From an uncultured Nitrospirales bacterium (GTDB lineage Bacteria; Nitrospirota; Nitrospiria; Nitrospirales; UBA8639): a stretch of DNA of 64,000 nt. The notes beneath the pieces were generated by a model. It did not search any database, was not told the DNA's origin, and saw only the letters and a list, made by a program, of their open reading frames with translations. The stretch covers positions 2,637,001 through 2,701,000 of the forward strand of contig OY282373.1 of NCBI GenBank assembly GCA_958295805.1, read 5' to 3'. The first letter of the stretch is position 1; every line of letters begins with the position of its first letter. Positions 36,254 through 44,228 of the stretch are shown in pieces. A program made the position numbers and the translations under genes.

Positions 36254-37582
36254 TCAGGCACTCATTTTGGAGAGTTTGCCGCGAGGACGCGTCGACGTCA
36301 TGGGGTTTCTGAGCATAATGGTATGTTCTCGATGGGACCCCGTAGAGACGAGATCAATGGGACACGAGGTGAGTTCTTCAATGCGCCGCAGATAGCGCCT
36401 GGCTTCCACGGGCAACGCTTTGTAGGAGGTCGTCCCGCTCGTTGTCCCGGACCAGCAAGGGAGCACTTCATACACGGGTTCGCAATTCGTGAGGACATCC
36501 ACGTCAGCGGGCATGTCGCGATACAGTTTTCCTTCATACCGATACCCCACGGCGATTTTGAGTTCCGGGGCCCCGTCCAGGACGTCCAGTTTGGTGACGG
36601 CCAGCGAGGTGCAGCCATTGACCCGAACGGCGTAGCGCAGCACCATGGCATCCAGCCATCCACATCGACGCTCTCGGCCGGTGGTCGCACCAAATTCCTG
36701 CCCCCGCTCCTGTAACCCACTGCCCACCTCGTCCACCAGTTCCGTGGGGAAGGGTCCACTGCCTACGCGGGTGGTATAGGCTTTGGTCACCCCCAACACC
36801 GCGTCAATTTTCGTTGGCCCCACGCCACTCCCCGTACAGGCACCGCCAGCCGTCGCATTCGAGGACGTCACAAAGGGATACGTCCCAAGGTCCACGTCAA
36901 GATGCGTACCCTGGGCACCCTCAAACAGCACGCGACTTCCATTCTCCATGGCCTTATGGATAAACAGAGAATCATCAACAATGTGACCTCTGAGGCGATG
37001 GGCATACTGATCGTATTCTTCGCAGATGCGAGCGGCGTTGAACCCTCGAGTCCCGTAGACGTGACGAAGAAAATTGTTGATTTCCACTAAATTACATTCC
37101 ACCTTTTCTCGAAAGACCGCGGGATGCAGAAGGTCTCCGACTCGAATCCCGACCCGGGCCATTTTATCCACGTAGGCCGGCCCGATTCCTTTGCCGGTGG
37201 TCCCAATGCGACGAGCCCCCTTCGCTTTTTCCGCGGCTTTGTCAATGGCCTTATGATACGGCAGAATCAGATGCGCCCGTTGACTGATCGCCAGATTGCG
37301 TCCCACCTTCATTCCTCGGGACGCCAATTGGTCCAGTTCTCCAATCAATGCCACGGGGTCGATGACGACTCCGTTTCCCAGAACACATTGTTTTCCCCTG
37401 CCCAAGATTCCCGATGGAAGCAAATGGAAAATAAACGTGCCCTTTTTTGTGACCACCGTATGTCCCGCATTGGATCCGCCCTGGAACCGCACAATGACAT
37501 CGGCCTCATGAGCCAGGATATCCACAATCTTGCCCTTACCTTCATCTCCCCACTGTGATCCGATCACCACTAAATTTCCCAT
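36254..37582 (-). CDS. purA: adenylosuccinate synthetase
   Basis: GTP-dependent first step from IMP to AMP. 442 residues with GDEGKGK at 12-18, GGSNAGHTVV, TGKGIGPAYVDK and DGAPELKIAVGY. Length is slightly above the 430 norm through a C-terminal Arg/Lys tail (TRPRGKLSK). The ATG start opens directly on MGNLVVIGSQWGDEG, the family N-terminus. Expressed alone from a promoter-like sequence upstream. Confidence 0.96.
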   Translation of the reverse strand: MGNLVVIGSQWGDEGKGKIVDILAHEADVIVRFQGGSNAGHTVVTKKGTFIFHLLPSGILGRGKQCVLGNGVVIDPVALIGELDQLASRGMKVGRNLAISQRAHLILPYHKAIDKAAEKAKGARRIGTTGKGIGPAYVDKMARVGIRVGDLLHPAVFREKVECNLVEINNFLRHVYGTRGFNAARICEEYDQYAHRLRGHIVDDSLFIHKAMENGSRVLFEGAQGTHLDVDLGTYPFVTSSNATAGGACTGSGVGPTKIDAVLGVTKAYTTRVGSGPFPTELVDEVGSGLQERGQEFGATTGRERRCGWLDAMVLRYAVRVNGCTSLAVTKLDVLDGAPELKIAVGYRYEGKLYRDMPADVDVLTNCEPVYEVLPCWSGTTSGTTSYKALPVEARRYLRRIEELTSCPIDLVSTGSHREHTIMLRNPMTSTRPRGKLSKMSA

Positions 37583-37659
37583 TCACGCACCTGGTCTTTC
37601 CATAGAAAACGGTCACAAAAAAAGCCCCAGCCACCACGAAGCTAGAGCCCATGAATGAA

Positions 37660-37688
37660 ATCGTAGGCTGCCCCTCATCATTTGTCAA
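37660..37688 (-). promoter_or_regulatory. putative purA promoter
   Basis: Minus-strand TTGACA (perfect), 17-bp spacer, TACGAT (four of six), about 78 bp before purA. Confidence 0.58.
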
Positions 37689-37812
37689 TAGAATCCGACC
37701 TGCACGGGAAATTCTCCCCTTCGAAGCCCCGTGAGGCTCAGGGGAACCTCAGGGCAAGCGTCACGTTGCTCCTTAGAACTTCCTCTAAGCTCGCAGTCTA
37801 AGCCCGCTGAAA

Positions 37813-37844
37813 GATGACAGAGAAGGCATTTTGGCAAAGGTCTC
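37813..37844 (-). repeat. GAGACC dispersed repeat copy
   Basis: The minus strand reads GAGACCTTTGCC, then AAAATG, then CCTTCTCTGTCATC. It matches the plus-strand copy at 40607 at most positions. Lies 40 bp downstream of panB. Confidence 0.72.
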
Positions 37845-37883
37845 ATCAGGGGAAGAGTGCCTGGGGGAAGGGAAAGCTATCCG

Positions 37884-38669
37884 TTAGTGATAGCTTTCCA
37901 CGTCAGTGGGAAACTTCCGACGTTCGACTTCTTCTTTGAATCGCCGCAAGGCTTGAAGGGCATCGGCTTTGAGATGGGCATAGGGTTTGACAAATTTCGG
38001 GACAAATTCATCAAACAAGCCGAGCAGATCATACAAGACCAACACCTGGCCATCGCAGTGTGGTCCCGCACCAATCCCAATGGTCGGAATGGAGACCGCC
38101 TGCGTAATGGACTGCGCCAATGCCGTGGGCACGGCCTCCAGCACCAGGGAAAATGCCCCAGCTTGTTCCAATGCTTTGGCGTCCGTTAAGAAGGTCTCGG
38201 CTTGCGCGGCTTCTCTTCCTTGAACGGTGTAGCCGCCGAACTGGTTCACGGATTGCGGAGTCATGCCGAGATGTCCCATCACCGGGATCCCCGCGGCGGT
38301 CAAGGCCCTGACGCGATTCACCACGTCGCCCCCCCCTTCGACTTTCACGGCGGCGGCACCGGCTTGAATCAATCGACCCGCGTTCTGCATGGCCCGTTCC
38401 ACGCTGATCTGGTAGCTCATAAACGGCATGTCCGCAATGACCAACGCCCGTTGACGGCCCTGCACGACAAGCCGCGTGTGGTACACCATCTCCTCCATGG
38501 TCACGGACAACGTGTCCCGTTTCCCTTGAACTACCACTCCCAAGGAATCGCCGACGAGAATGGCTTCGATTCCCGCTTGTTCAACAATACGGGTGAACAA
38601 CGCGTCGTACGCGGTCACGACCACCAATTTCTTCTTCTTTTTCTGTTGTTGAAACTCGGGAACCGTCAT
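37884..38669 (-). CDS. panB: 3-methyl-2-oxobutanoate hydroxymethyltransferase (PanB)
   Basis: Transfers a hydroxymethyl group from 5,10-methylene-THF to 2-oxoisovalerate, making ketopantoate for CoA. TIM barrel of 261 residues with VVTAYDALFTRIVEQAG, ILVGDSLGVVVQG (metal site Asp), MGHLGMTPQSVN and IGIGAGPHCDGQVLV. A KKKKK run near residue 10 is unusual but harmless. Overlaps the MTHFR gene by 4 bp, linking it to the folate genes that supply its substrate. Confidence 0.96.
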   Translation of the reverse strand: MTVPEFQQQKKKKKLVVVTAYDALFTRIVEQAGIEAILVGDSLGVVVQGKRDTLSVTMEEMVYHTRLVVQGRQRALVIADMPFMSYQISVERAMQNAGRLIQAGAAAVKVEGGGDVVNRVRALTAAGIPVMGHLGMTPQSVNQFGGYTVQGREAAQAETFLTDAKALEQAGAFSLVLEAVPTALAQSITQAVSIPTIGIGAGPHCDGQVLVLYDLLGLFDEFVPKFVKPYAHLKADALQALRRFKEEVERRKFPTDVESYH

Positions 38670-39568
38670 ATGGTCAACTCGGCCTTTCGGAGAATCTCAG
38701 GAAGTCGATCGGCCAATCGTCCGGGCATGATGTGAACGCCGTGACAGAACGGACGAAGGGCTCGAATGGTTTGCACGGCAATCTCGATCCCCACTTCGGA
38801 CGCCCGTACGGCGCTGACGCGACGCAGTTCGTGGAGGATCTCCTCGGGCACGTGAATGCCGGGAACGTGAGCATTGAGATATTCTGCCATTTTTGCCGAC
38901 CGGAGCACCAGGACGCCGGCCAGAATTTTACGGGAGTATCGACTCACTTCCTTCATAAAAGCCTGAAACGCCTCGGCTGAAAACACGGCTTGCGTCTGAA
39001 AAAACTGGGCGCCGGCTTTGACCTTGGCCGTAAATTTTTTGTGCAGGAGATCGACCGGGTCAGCTCCCGGAGCCGCGGCCCCACCAATAAAAAACGCGGT
39101 CCCCCCTTCCAGTCGGTTTCCCGAAACGTCTCGTCCCTGATTGAGTTGCGTGACCGCGCGCATCACTTGAACGGTATCCAGATCAAAGACCGGTTTGGCC
39201 TCTTTATGGTCGCCGACGCTGGGACTGTCCCCCGTCAGACAGAGCACGTTACGGATGCCGAGAATATGGGCTCCGAGCAGGTCGGATTGAATGCCGATTC
39301 GATTTCGATCCCGACAGGTGAGTTGGAGCACCGGATCGTGCCCCTGTTCCCACAGCAGACGGGCGATGGCCACTGAACTCGCACACATCACCGCGGCAGT
39401 ATTGTCGGTCACGTTGATCCCATGCACGCGCCCCCGTAACGTTTTTGCCGTTTCAAGCAACCCCGAAACATCAGTACCCTTCGGGGGGTTCAACTCGAGG
39501 GTCACGGCAAATTCTCCGTGGTCTAAGGCCCGTTGGAGCGTGGATCGGTCGGTCTTCACGGCCTTCAA
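38666..39568 (-). CDS. methylenetetrahydrofolate reductase family protein
   Basis: Reduces 5,10-methylene-THF to 5-methyl-THF. 300 residues, a TIM barrel with the MTHFR pattern EFAVTLELNPPKGTD at the N-terminus, VTDNTAAVMCASS, LTCRDRNRIGIQSDLLGA, NVLCLTGDSP and QFFQTQAVFS. It resembles the MetF-related reductases found in acetogens and Nitrospira-like bacteria more than E. coli MetF. Sits between folD and panB, so one transcript would interconvert and consume methylene-THF. Confidence 0.88.
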   Translation of the reverse strand: MKAVKTDRSTLQRALDHGEFAVTLELNPPKGTDVSGLLETAKTLRGRVHGINVTDNTAAVMCASSVAIARLLWEQGHDPVLQLTCRDRNRIGIQSDLLGAHILGIRNVLCLTGDSPSVGDHKEAKPVFDLDTVQVMRAVTQLNQGRDVSGNRLEGGTAFFIGGAAAPGADPVDLLHKKFTAKVKAGAQFFQTQAVFSAEAFQAFMKEVSRYSRKILAGVLVLRSAKMAEYLNAHVPGIHVPEEILHELRRVSAVRASEVGIEIAVQTIRALRPFCHGVHIMPGRLADRLPEILRKAELTI

Positions 39569-39653
39569 TTCCCCTCTCCACTCGCGGAGAGGCCCAGAGC
39601 CTGTCCCGGATATGATCCCGGGGTAAAGGAATACCCTTCACCATGAGAGAGCA

Positions 39654-40508
39654 TCAACGCGCCGTGCGTCGTGCCCCCTCCAGGGTATTCGCCAACAACA
39701 TGGCAATCGTCATGGGACCAACTCCCCCCGGGACCGGAGAAATCCATCCTGCGCGTTCACGCACCTGGTCAAAATCCACGTCACCGACCAACCGACCGTC
39801 ATCCAATCGATTGATACCCACGTCAATCACGATGGCACCGTCTTTCACCATGTCGCCCTTGATGAACCGGCTCTTGCCGATCGCCGCCACCAGAATATCG
39901 GCTTCCCTGCACAGTGCCGGAAGGTCCCGGGTGCGAGAGTGACAAATCGTCACCGTCGCGTGCTGATGCAACAGTAACGTCGCCACCGGTTTTCCAACGA
40001 TGTTACTCCGACCGACCACGACCGCCCGCTTGCCGGCCACGGGTTCACCCGTCGATTCAATCATGCGGATGATCCCTTTGGGTGTACACGGAACAAACAC
40101 CGGCGCTCCTTCGACCAATCGACCGACGTTGTACGGATGAAAGCCGTCGGCGTCTTTGTCGGGAGATACCGCATTGAGAATAACGTGACTTTCAACGTGG
40201 GCGGGTAAAGGAAGTTGCACTAAGATCCCGTGAACTTTGTGATCCCCGTTCAATTGCTGAATGAGTTGCAACAACTCGGTTTGGCTCATCTTCGCCGACA
40301 AATGATGATCGGCGACGTACAGGCCGGCAGCCTCACAAGCCTTTTTTTTATTTTTGACGTAGACCGTCGAGGCCGGATCCTCACCGACGAGGACCACGGC
40401 CAAACCAGGACAAACGCCGGTTTGCGTTTCAAGCGCCTTGACCCCTCGGCCGATCTCATCACGAATTTCCTGGGCCAGGCGCTTCCCATCAATGATGTTG
40501 GCGGGCAC
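39654..40508 (-). CDS. folD: methylenetetrahydrofolate dehydrogenase / cyclohydrolase
   Basis: Bifunctional NADP-dependent interconversion of methylene-, methenyl- and formyl-THF. 284 residues with catalytic Lys in YVKNKKKACE, QLPLPAHV, PCTPKGIIRMIE and VVGRSNIVGKP in the Rossmann domain. The start is GTG (MPANIIDGKR) behind AGGAGGG. First gene of folD-MTHFR-panB. Confidence 0.96.
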   Translation of the reverse strand: MPANIIDGKRLAQEIRDEIGRGVKALETQTGVCPGLAVVLVGEDPASTVYVKNKKKACEAAGLYVADHHLSAKMSQTELLQLIQQLNGDHKVHGILVQLPLPAHVESHVILNAVSPDKDADGFHPYNVGRLVEGAPVFVPCTPKGIIRMIESTGEPVAGKRAVVVGRSNIVGKPVATLLLHQHATVTICHSRTRDLPALCREADILVAAIGKSRFIKGDMVKDGAIVIDVGINRLDDGRLVGDVDFDQVRERAGWISPVPGGVGPMTIAMLLANTLEGARRTAR

Positions 40509-40553
40509 GGTATCCCTCCTTTCCCGTCCATGGAATCAGTGGCAATCCAAGCT

Positions 40554-40583
40554 ACGATAGCAAGGGCTCAAATTTTGAGTCAA
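40554..40583 (-). promoter_or_regulatory. putative folD-MTHFR-panB promoter
   Basis: Minus-strand TTGACT, 18-bp spacer, TATCGT; about 50 bp before folD. Confidence 0.55.
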
Positions 40584-40606
40584 TTGAAGGTGGTCGAACC
40601 CGTTTA

Positions 40607-40638
40607 GAGAGATTTGCAAAATTCCCTTCTCTGTCATT
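40607..40638 (+). repeat. GAGACC dispersed repeat copy
   Basis: Reads GAGAGATTTGCAAAAT then TCCCTTCTCTGTCATT; diverged relative of the copies at 35223, 37813 and 48423. Confidence 0.65.
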
Positions 40639-40700
40639 TTTGTCTTGTATGGAGTCGCTCGTTCGATGGAGTGCGAAGAAGCGTTCTCCCGCGCCACGCC

Positions 40701-40813
40701 CTCATGCCCGCCGTCTTGCCCCCGTCATGCCCGCCGGCTGCCCCACTGTCATGCCCGCCGGCTTGCCCTGTCATTCCCGCCCGCCCCACCCTGTCATTCC
40801 CGCAGTCTTTAGC
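40701..40813 (+). repeat. tandem array of ~23-bp GTCATGCCCGCC units
   Basis: TCATGCCCG or TCATTCCCG recurs at 40702, 40725, 40749, 40771 and 40794, spacing 22-24 bp. The last unit runs into the palindromic TCATTCCCG...AGCGGGAAT repeat. Confidence 0.78.
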
Positions 40814-41061
40814 GGGAATCCAGAGGAAGGACCCAGGACTCCCGACACCCGCCCGTCCCCTCCCACATGGCGGATGGGGAAAAGACTCTAGATTCCCATT
40901 TGCACGGGAATGACAGAAGGGAGGCTCAGGCATAACACGGGAAGAGACCCGAACATGACAGAGGGAGAAACCCGGGAATAACACGGGGGGAACGAAAGGA
41001 AGCGGCGAGGCACCATCACCGCTTCCGTGGGGACAGCGCCCCGGTCGGGACGGGGGGCAGC

Positions 41062-42153
41062 ATGGTCTCTCGTCCCTTGACACCCTCAAAAAGGGTTCCG
41101 TACCATGCGTTCGTGAAGTGGCTTTTCGATGTTCAGCCCCAATCTTTTCGTTTTCCAATCTCTTGTGTTCATCAGTGCCCGTCTTCCTGGTTCGCGACGC
41201 CAGTGGTGACCGTGGTGCTGCCGCTCCTGCTGCTGGGGGTGGCTCCACGGTCGGGGTGGACGCATCCCATTACCAATCTGCAAAGCCCTCAATCCTTTAT
41301 TGCCCATCCCTCAGGCGAAGGCTACTTCATCGCGAATGCCAACGGAGACCCCGGCGTCGCGGATAATAACGGGTTCATTTCCAAACTCAATCGAGACGGC
41401 GAACTGCTGGACCGACACTTTATTCAAGGCGGACACGCGGATACGATCCTCCATTCACCCAACGGCATGGCCGTCGTCGGACAGACCCTCTACGTGGCCG
41501 ATCTCGACGGCATCCGGGGATTCCACGCACAATCCGGCAAGGCCACCGTCACCGTGTCATTGGGTTCATTCCACGTTGAGGAATTAACCGATCTCATTGC
41601 CGACGGCGCGGACCAACTCTTTGTCCTGGATACGGCAGGTGCCGCCATTTATCAGATTGATACTCGCCACGACCACGCCGTGTCCCTCTATCTCCAACAC
41701 GAGGATCTGGCGTCACCTCGAGGACTGGCCGTCCATCCACGGTCGGGCCGGCTGTTGGTCGCCAGCTTCGACAAAGGGACCGTGATGGAAATCGCCGAAG
41801 ATCGCACCATTACCGAGACCATTTCCAATTCACTGTTTTCCGGCAAGTTTCGGAATTTGAGCGGCATCGACTTTGACCAATTCGGCAACATGTATCTGTC
41901 GGACGTGACGGCCGGGAAAGTATGGCGGGTGCATCCGAACCGCTCAATGCAAGTCATTGCCGAGTTCCTGATTTCGCCTTCCACCGTCAAAATTGATCGC
42001 CGGAACCATAGGATTCTGGTTCCCTACCTCTATGCCGACGGGGCTGAAATGAATGGGCTGGAACGCCCATCCAATACGAGCAATCAACGGAAGCGTAAAC
42101 GAACGCTTTCAGATTACGGGTTCGGGTGGCTGGAAGGAGACGCACAACGATGA
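41062..42153 (+). CDS. exported NHL/SMP-30-like beta-propeller protein
   Basis: A 363-residue protein with an N-terminal hydrophobic segment (ATPVVTVVLPLLLLGVAP, about residues 45-62), either a late signal peptide or a sign that the real start is downstream of this ATG. The rest consists of NHL-like blades such as HSPNGMAVVGQTLYVADLDG, SPRGLAVHPRSGRLLVAS and LSGIDFDQFGNMYLSD. No enzyme motif is visible. Its stop overlaps the next ATG (ATGA), so the two products are made together. Confidence 0.75.
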   Translation: MVSRPLTPSKRVPYHAFVKWLFDVQPQSFRFPISCVHQCPSSWFATPVVTVVLPLLLLGVAPRSGWTHPITNLQSPQSFIAHPSGEGYFIANANGDPGVADNNGFISKLNRDGELLDRHFIQGGHADTILHSPNGMAVVGQTLYVADLDGIRGFHAQSGKATVTVSLGSFHVEELTDLIADGADQLFVLDTAGAAIYQIDTRHDHAVSLYLQHEDLASPRGLAVHPRSGRLLVASFDKGTVMEIAEDRTITETISNSLFSGKFRNLSGIDFDQFGNMYLSDVTAGKVWRVHPNRSMQVIAEFLISPSTVKIDRRNHRILVPYLYADGAEMNGLERPSNTSNQRKRKRTLSDYGFGWLEGDAQR

Positions 42154-42833
42154 GCAAATGCGTCTATTGCCGTGAACGCAAAGGCCGGCGTCCCTGCCCC
42201 GCGTTGAATGGGGTCATTTGCAGTCAATGTTGTGGGCAGTACCGCGTGGTGAGCATTGCCTGCCTTCCCGATTGCGTCTATCTGGACACCAACGTGGACT
42301 ATCAGCAAAAACGCGTCGGGGACCATTTCGAGCAAGGCCGTCGGACACTGTACAGGGAATTATTGGAGAAGTGGGGCGACAAGGGGACGAAGGCGTTTTA
42401 TTTTCTTGAAGTCGTGACCTTCAAACATTTTCATGCCCGGCGAGACGGACAGGACGGCGAAGTCATCGCCGCGATTCAGGCCCTGCGTCGGTCGTTCAGC
42501 CCCATTCACGTTCCGGAAGGCATGGCCCCGGCGTTTACCGGGGCGTTGAAAAAGGAATATCAGGCGTTTATGGAGGGCGAAAAAATAGAGACCCAACTGG
42601 TCAGTGACGTGTTGGATCGGGGATTGACGTTCATCGTCGAGTTTTCAGGAACGGGGCTTCGTTCCAACCGGTTTCTCAACGGGTTGATCGGCTTCCTCAA
42701 GCATCAGTACCCCGCGGTGGCGGAAGAACTGACAAAAATGGGAAACGCCGGAGGACCAATCATCCTCCCCGGGAACGTGAAACCGGAAGACCAGCCTACC
42801 CCCTTCCTCGGGCGTCAACGGGAAACGTTCTGA
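42150..42833 (+). CDS. N-terminal Cys-cluster protein, function unknown
   Basis: A 227-residue cytoplasmic protein whose first 45 residues carry eight Cys: MSKCVYC, RRPCPAL, ICSQCCGQYR and IACLPDC, a likely zinc-binding module. This N-terminal pattern (C-x2-C, CPAL, C-x2-CC, C-x3-C) occurs in unnamed proteins of several phyla (recollection, not a search). The remaining ~180 residues are mostly helical with no catalytic motif. GGAAGGAG lies upstream and the ATG overlaps the propeller gene stop. Confidence 0.78.
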   Translation: MSKCVYCRERKGRRPCPALNGVICSQCCGQYRVVSIACLPDCVYLDTNVDYQQKRVGDHFEQGRRTLYRELLEKWGDKGTKAFYFLEVVTFKHFHARRDGQDGEVIAAIQALRRSFSPIHVPEGMAPAFTGALKKEYQAFMEGEKIETQLVSDVLDRGLTFIVEFSGTGLRSNRFLNGLIGFLKHQYPAVAEELTKMGNAGGPIILPGNVKPEDQPTPFLGRQRETF

Positions 42834-42851
42834 ACATACCAGACCGTTCCC

Positions 42852-43454
42852 CTATTTCACTTCAACGGTAATTTCAATTCGTTCAAGGGGATTATCTCGG
42901 CGGTCTCGAGGCTGCTGCACAATTTTATCCGCCACGTCCATGCCTCTCGCCACTTCTCCAAACACCGTGTACTTCCCGTCTAAATGCGGGGCTTTGTCAA
43001 CCACGATGAAAAATTGCGAGCCGGCGCTGTTGGGATCAGTCGCTCGTGCCGCGGACACAATGCCCCGTTCATGAGGAATGCGATTAAACTCCGCGGGCAG
43101 GGTGTACCCGGGGCCGCCGTTGCCATAAGACTGCCGATTGCTCGGGTCTTTGGTATTCGGGTCGCCGCCTTGAATCATAAAGCCGGGGATCACGCGATGA
43201 AAAATGGTCCCGTCATAAAATCCTTTTCTGGCCAGATTCAAAAAGCTTTCCACGTGCCTGGGCGCCAGTTCCGGGAAAAAAACCAGTTCCATTTCACCAA
43301 ATTTGGTTTTGATAATCGCACGAGTCGCCTTGCCGTCTTCCGCAAGCGGCGCCTGAGGAGTCTCAGCCCAAGCCCCCGCGCCGATCACTCCCATCAGGAG
43401 CGTTGCGATCCCCCATGCCACAAGAATATTTTTCACCGAATGCCGTTCGATCAT
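42852..43454 (-). CDS. periplasmic peptidyl-prolyl cis-trans isomerase (cyclophilin type)
   Basis: Cyclophilin of 200 residues with a signal peptide (ending near GAWAE). The catalytic fold motifs FHRVIPGFMIQGGDP, SAGSQFFIVVDKAPHLDG and YTVFGEVARGMDVADKI are intact. A PpiA-type folding catalyst in the periplasm. The ATG used has AAGGAGGG seven bases upstream; a start 18 bp earlier lacks this. Confidence 0.92.
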   Translation of the reverse strand: MIERHSVKNILVAWGIATLLMGVIGAGAWAETPQAPLAEDGKATRAIIKTKFGEMELVFFPELAPRHVESFLNLARKGFYDGTIFHRVIPGFMIQGGDPNTKDPSNRQSYGNGGPGYTLPAEFNRIPHERGIVSAARATDPNSAGSQFFIVVDKAPHLDGKYTVFGEVARGMDVADKIVQQPRDRRDNPLERIEITVEVK

Positions 43455-43495
43455 GACCAAACCCTCCTTCATATTGTGGAATAATCTTCATTCTA

Positions 43496-44212
43496 TCACG
43501 TGAGCGAGTGCGTGGGACTCAGGATCCGTTCCAACGCCTGCTTGGCCGCTTGCTGTTCGGCGATTTTCTTCCTGAGCCCCTTCCCGCTGCCATACAACGT
43601 TTGTTCAACGGTCACCGTCACGGTAAACGTCTTGTGATGATCAGGGCCGGATTCCTCCATCACGTGATAGACCGGCAACCTGCGAACGTGTTGATGACAC
43701 CATTCCTGGAATTGACTTTTATAATCCTGCCGGAAGGCCGCAACGTTTTCCTGATGCAAATCTCTCAGTTGGGGCTGGAGCAGCTTAAGCACAAACGTTC
43801 GGACGGGCACCAACCCTCCATCCAGGTAGATGGCGGCAATCACGGCCTCTAACGCGTTGGCCAACAAGGAACTTTTCTCTCTTCCCTGGGTACGTTCTTC
43901 GCCTGGACCTAATCGAAGGAGCCCACCCAGGCCCAATTGACGAGCGGCTTCCGCCAAGGAGGCGCGGCCGATCAGCCGGGCTCGTATGTGCGACAATTCC
44001 CCTTCAGTCCACTCAGGAAAGGTGTCCGCGAGATATTCGCTCACCAGAAGCCCCAAGACCGCGTCACCTAAAAACTCAAGACGTTCATTGTCCTTGTTTC
44101 CCGGGACCGACTTTCCCTGGAGATGAGACCGATGCGTTAAGGCCTCTTCCAAGAACCCGGGATTGCAGAAGCGATACCCCAGCACGCGATCAGCTTCTTT
44201 CGCGACACTCAT
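43496..44212 (-). CDS. rnc: ribonuclease III
   Basis: Double-strand-specific endoribonuclease for rRNA and mRNA processing. 238 residues: catalytic domain with signature ERLEFLGDAVLGLL at about 43-56 and a C-terminal dsRBD (about 165-232, FQEWCHQHVRRLPVY...GKGLRKKIAEQQAAKQAL). The family-like start is MSVAKEADRVLGYRF; an upstream extension into the gap is not homologous. The fabF-rnc order is common in bacteria. Confidence 0.94.
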   Translation of the reverse strand: MSVAKEADRVLGYRFCNPGFLEEALTHRSHLQGKSVPGNKDNERLEFLGDAVLGLLVSEYLADTFPEWTEGELSHIRARLIGRASLAEAARQLGLGGLLRLGPGEERTQGREKSSLLANALEAVIAAIYLDGGLVPVRTFVLKLLQPQLRDLHQENVAAFRQDYKSQFQEWCHQHVRRLPVYHVMEESGPDHHKTFTVTVTVEQTLYGSGKGLRKKIAEQQAAKQALERILSPTHSLT

Positions 44213-44228
44213 ACCGTGTGTTCCGTGA

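Larger units (their letters stand above)
37583..37883. other. intergenic region between purA and panB
   Basis: Holds the purA promoter-like sequence and one copy of the GAGACC dispersed repeat (listed separately). The bases 37700-37812 contain short GC-rich imperfect palindromes but no gene that I can support. Confidence 0.6.
40509..41061. other. repeat-rich intergenic region
   Basis: No supported gene. It contains the folD promoter-like sequence, a GAGACC repeat copy, a tandem array of ~23-bp units and inverted TCATTCCCG / CGGGAATGA arms around 40795-40915. A 204-codon minus-strand frame across it is rejected below. Confidence 0.8.

Noticed and set aside
37590-37660. terminator or riboswitch in the purA leader (T7 run after GGCTGGGGC)
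   Set aside because: No complementary upstream arm for GGCTGGGGC was found, so no stem precedes the T run; no purine riboswitch core was recognised.
40701-40813. CRISPR array
   Set aside because: Units are contiguous and degenerate (22-24 bp) with no unique spacers between identical repeats, and there are no cas genes in the window.
40634-41248. 204-codon minus-strand frame across the repeat region
   Set aside because: Its translation contains CHSRANGNLE and IPAKDCGNDR, the usual spurious peptides from palindromic TCATTCCCG repeats, and it overlaps the propeller gene.
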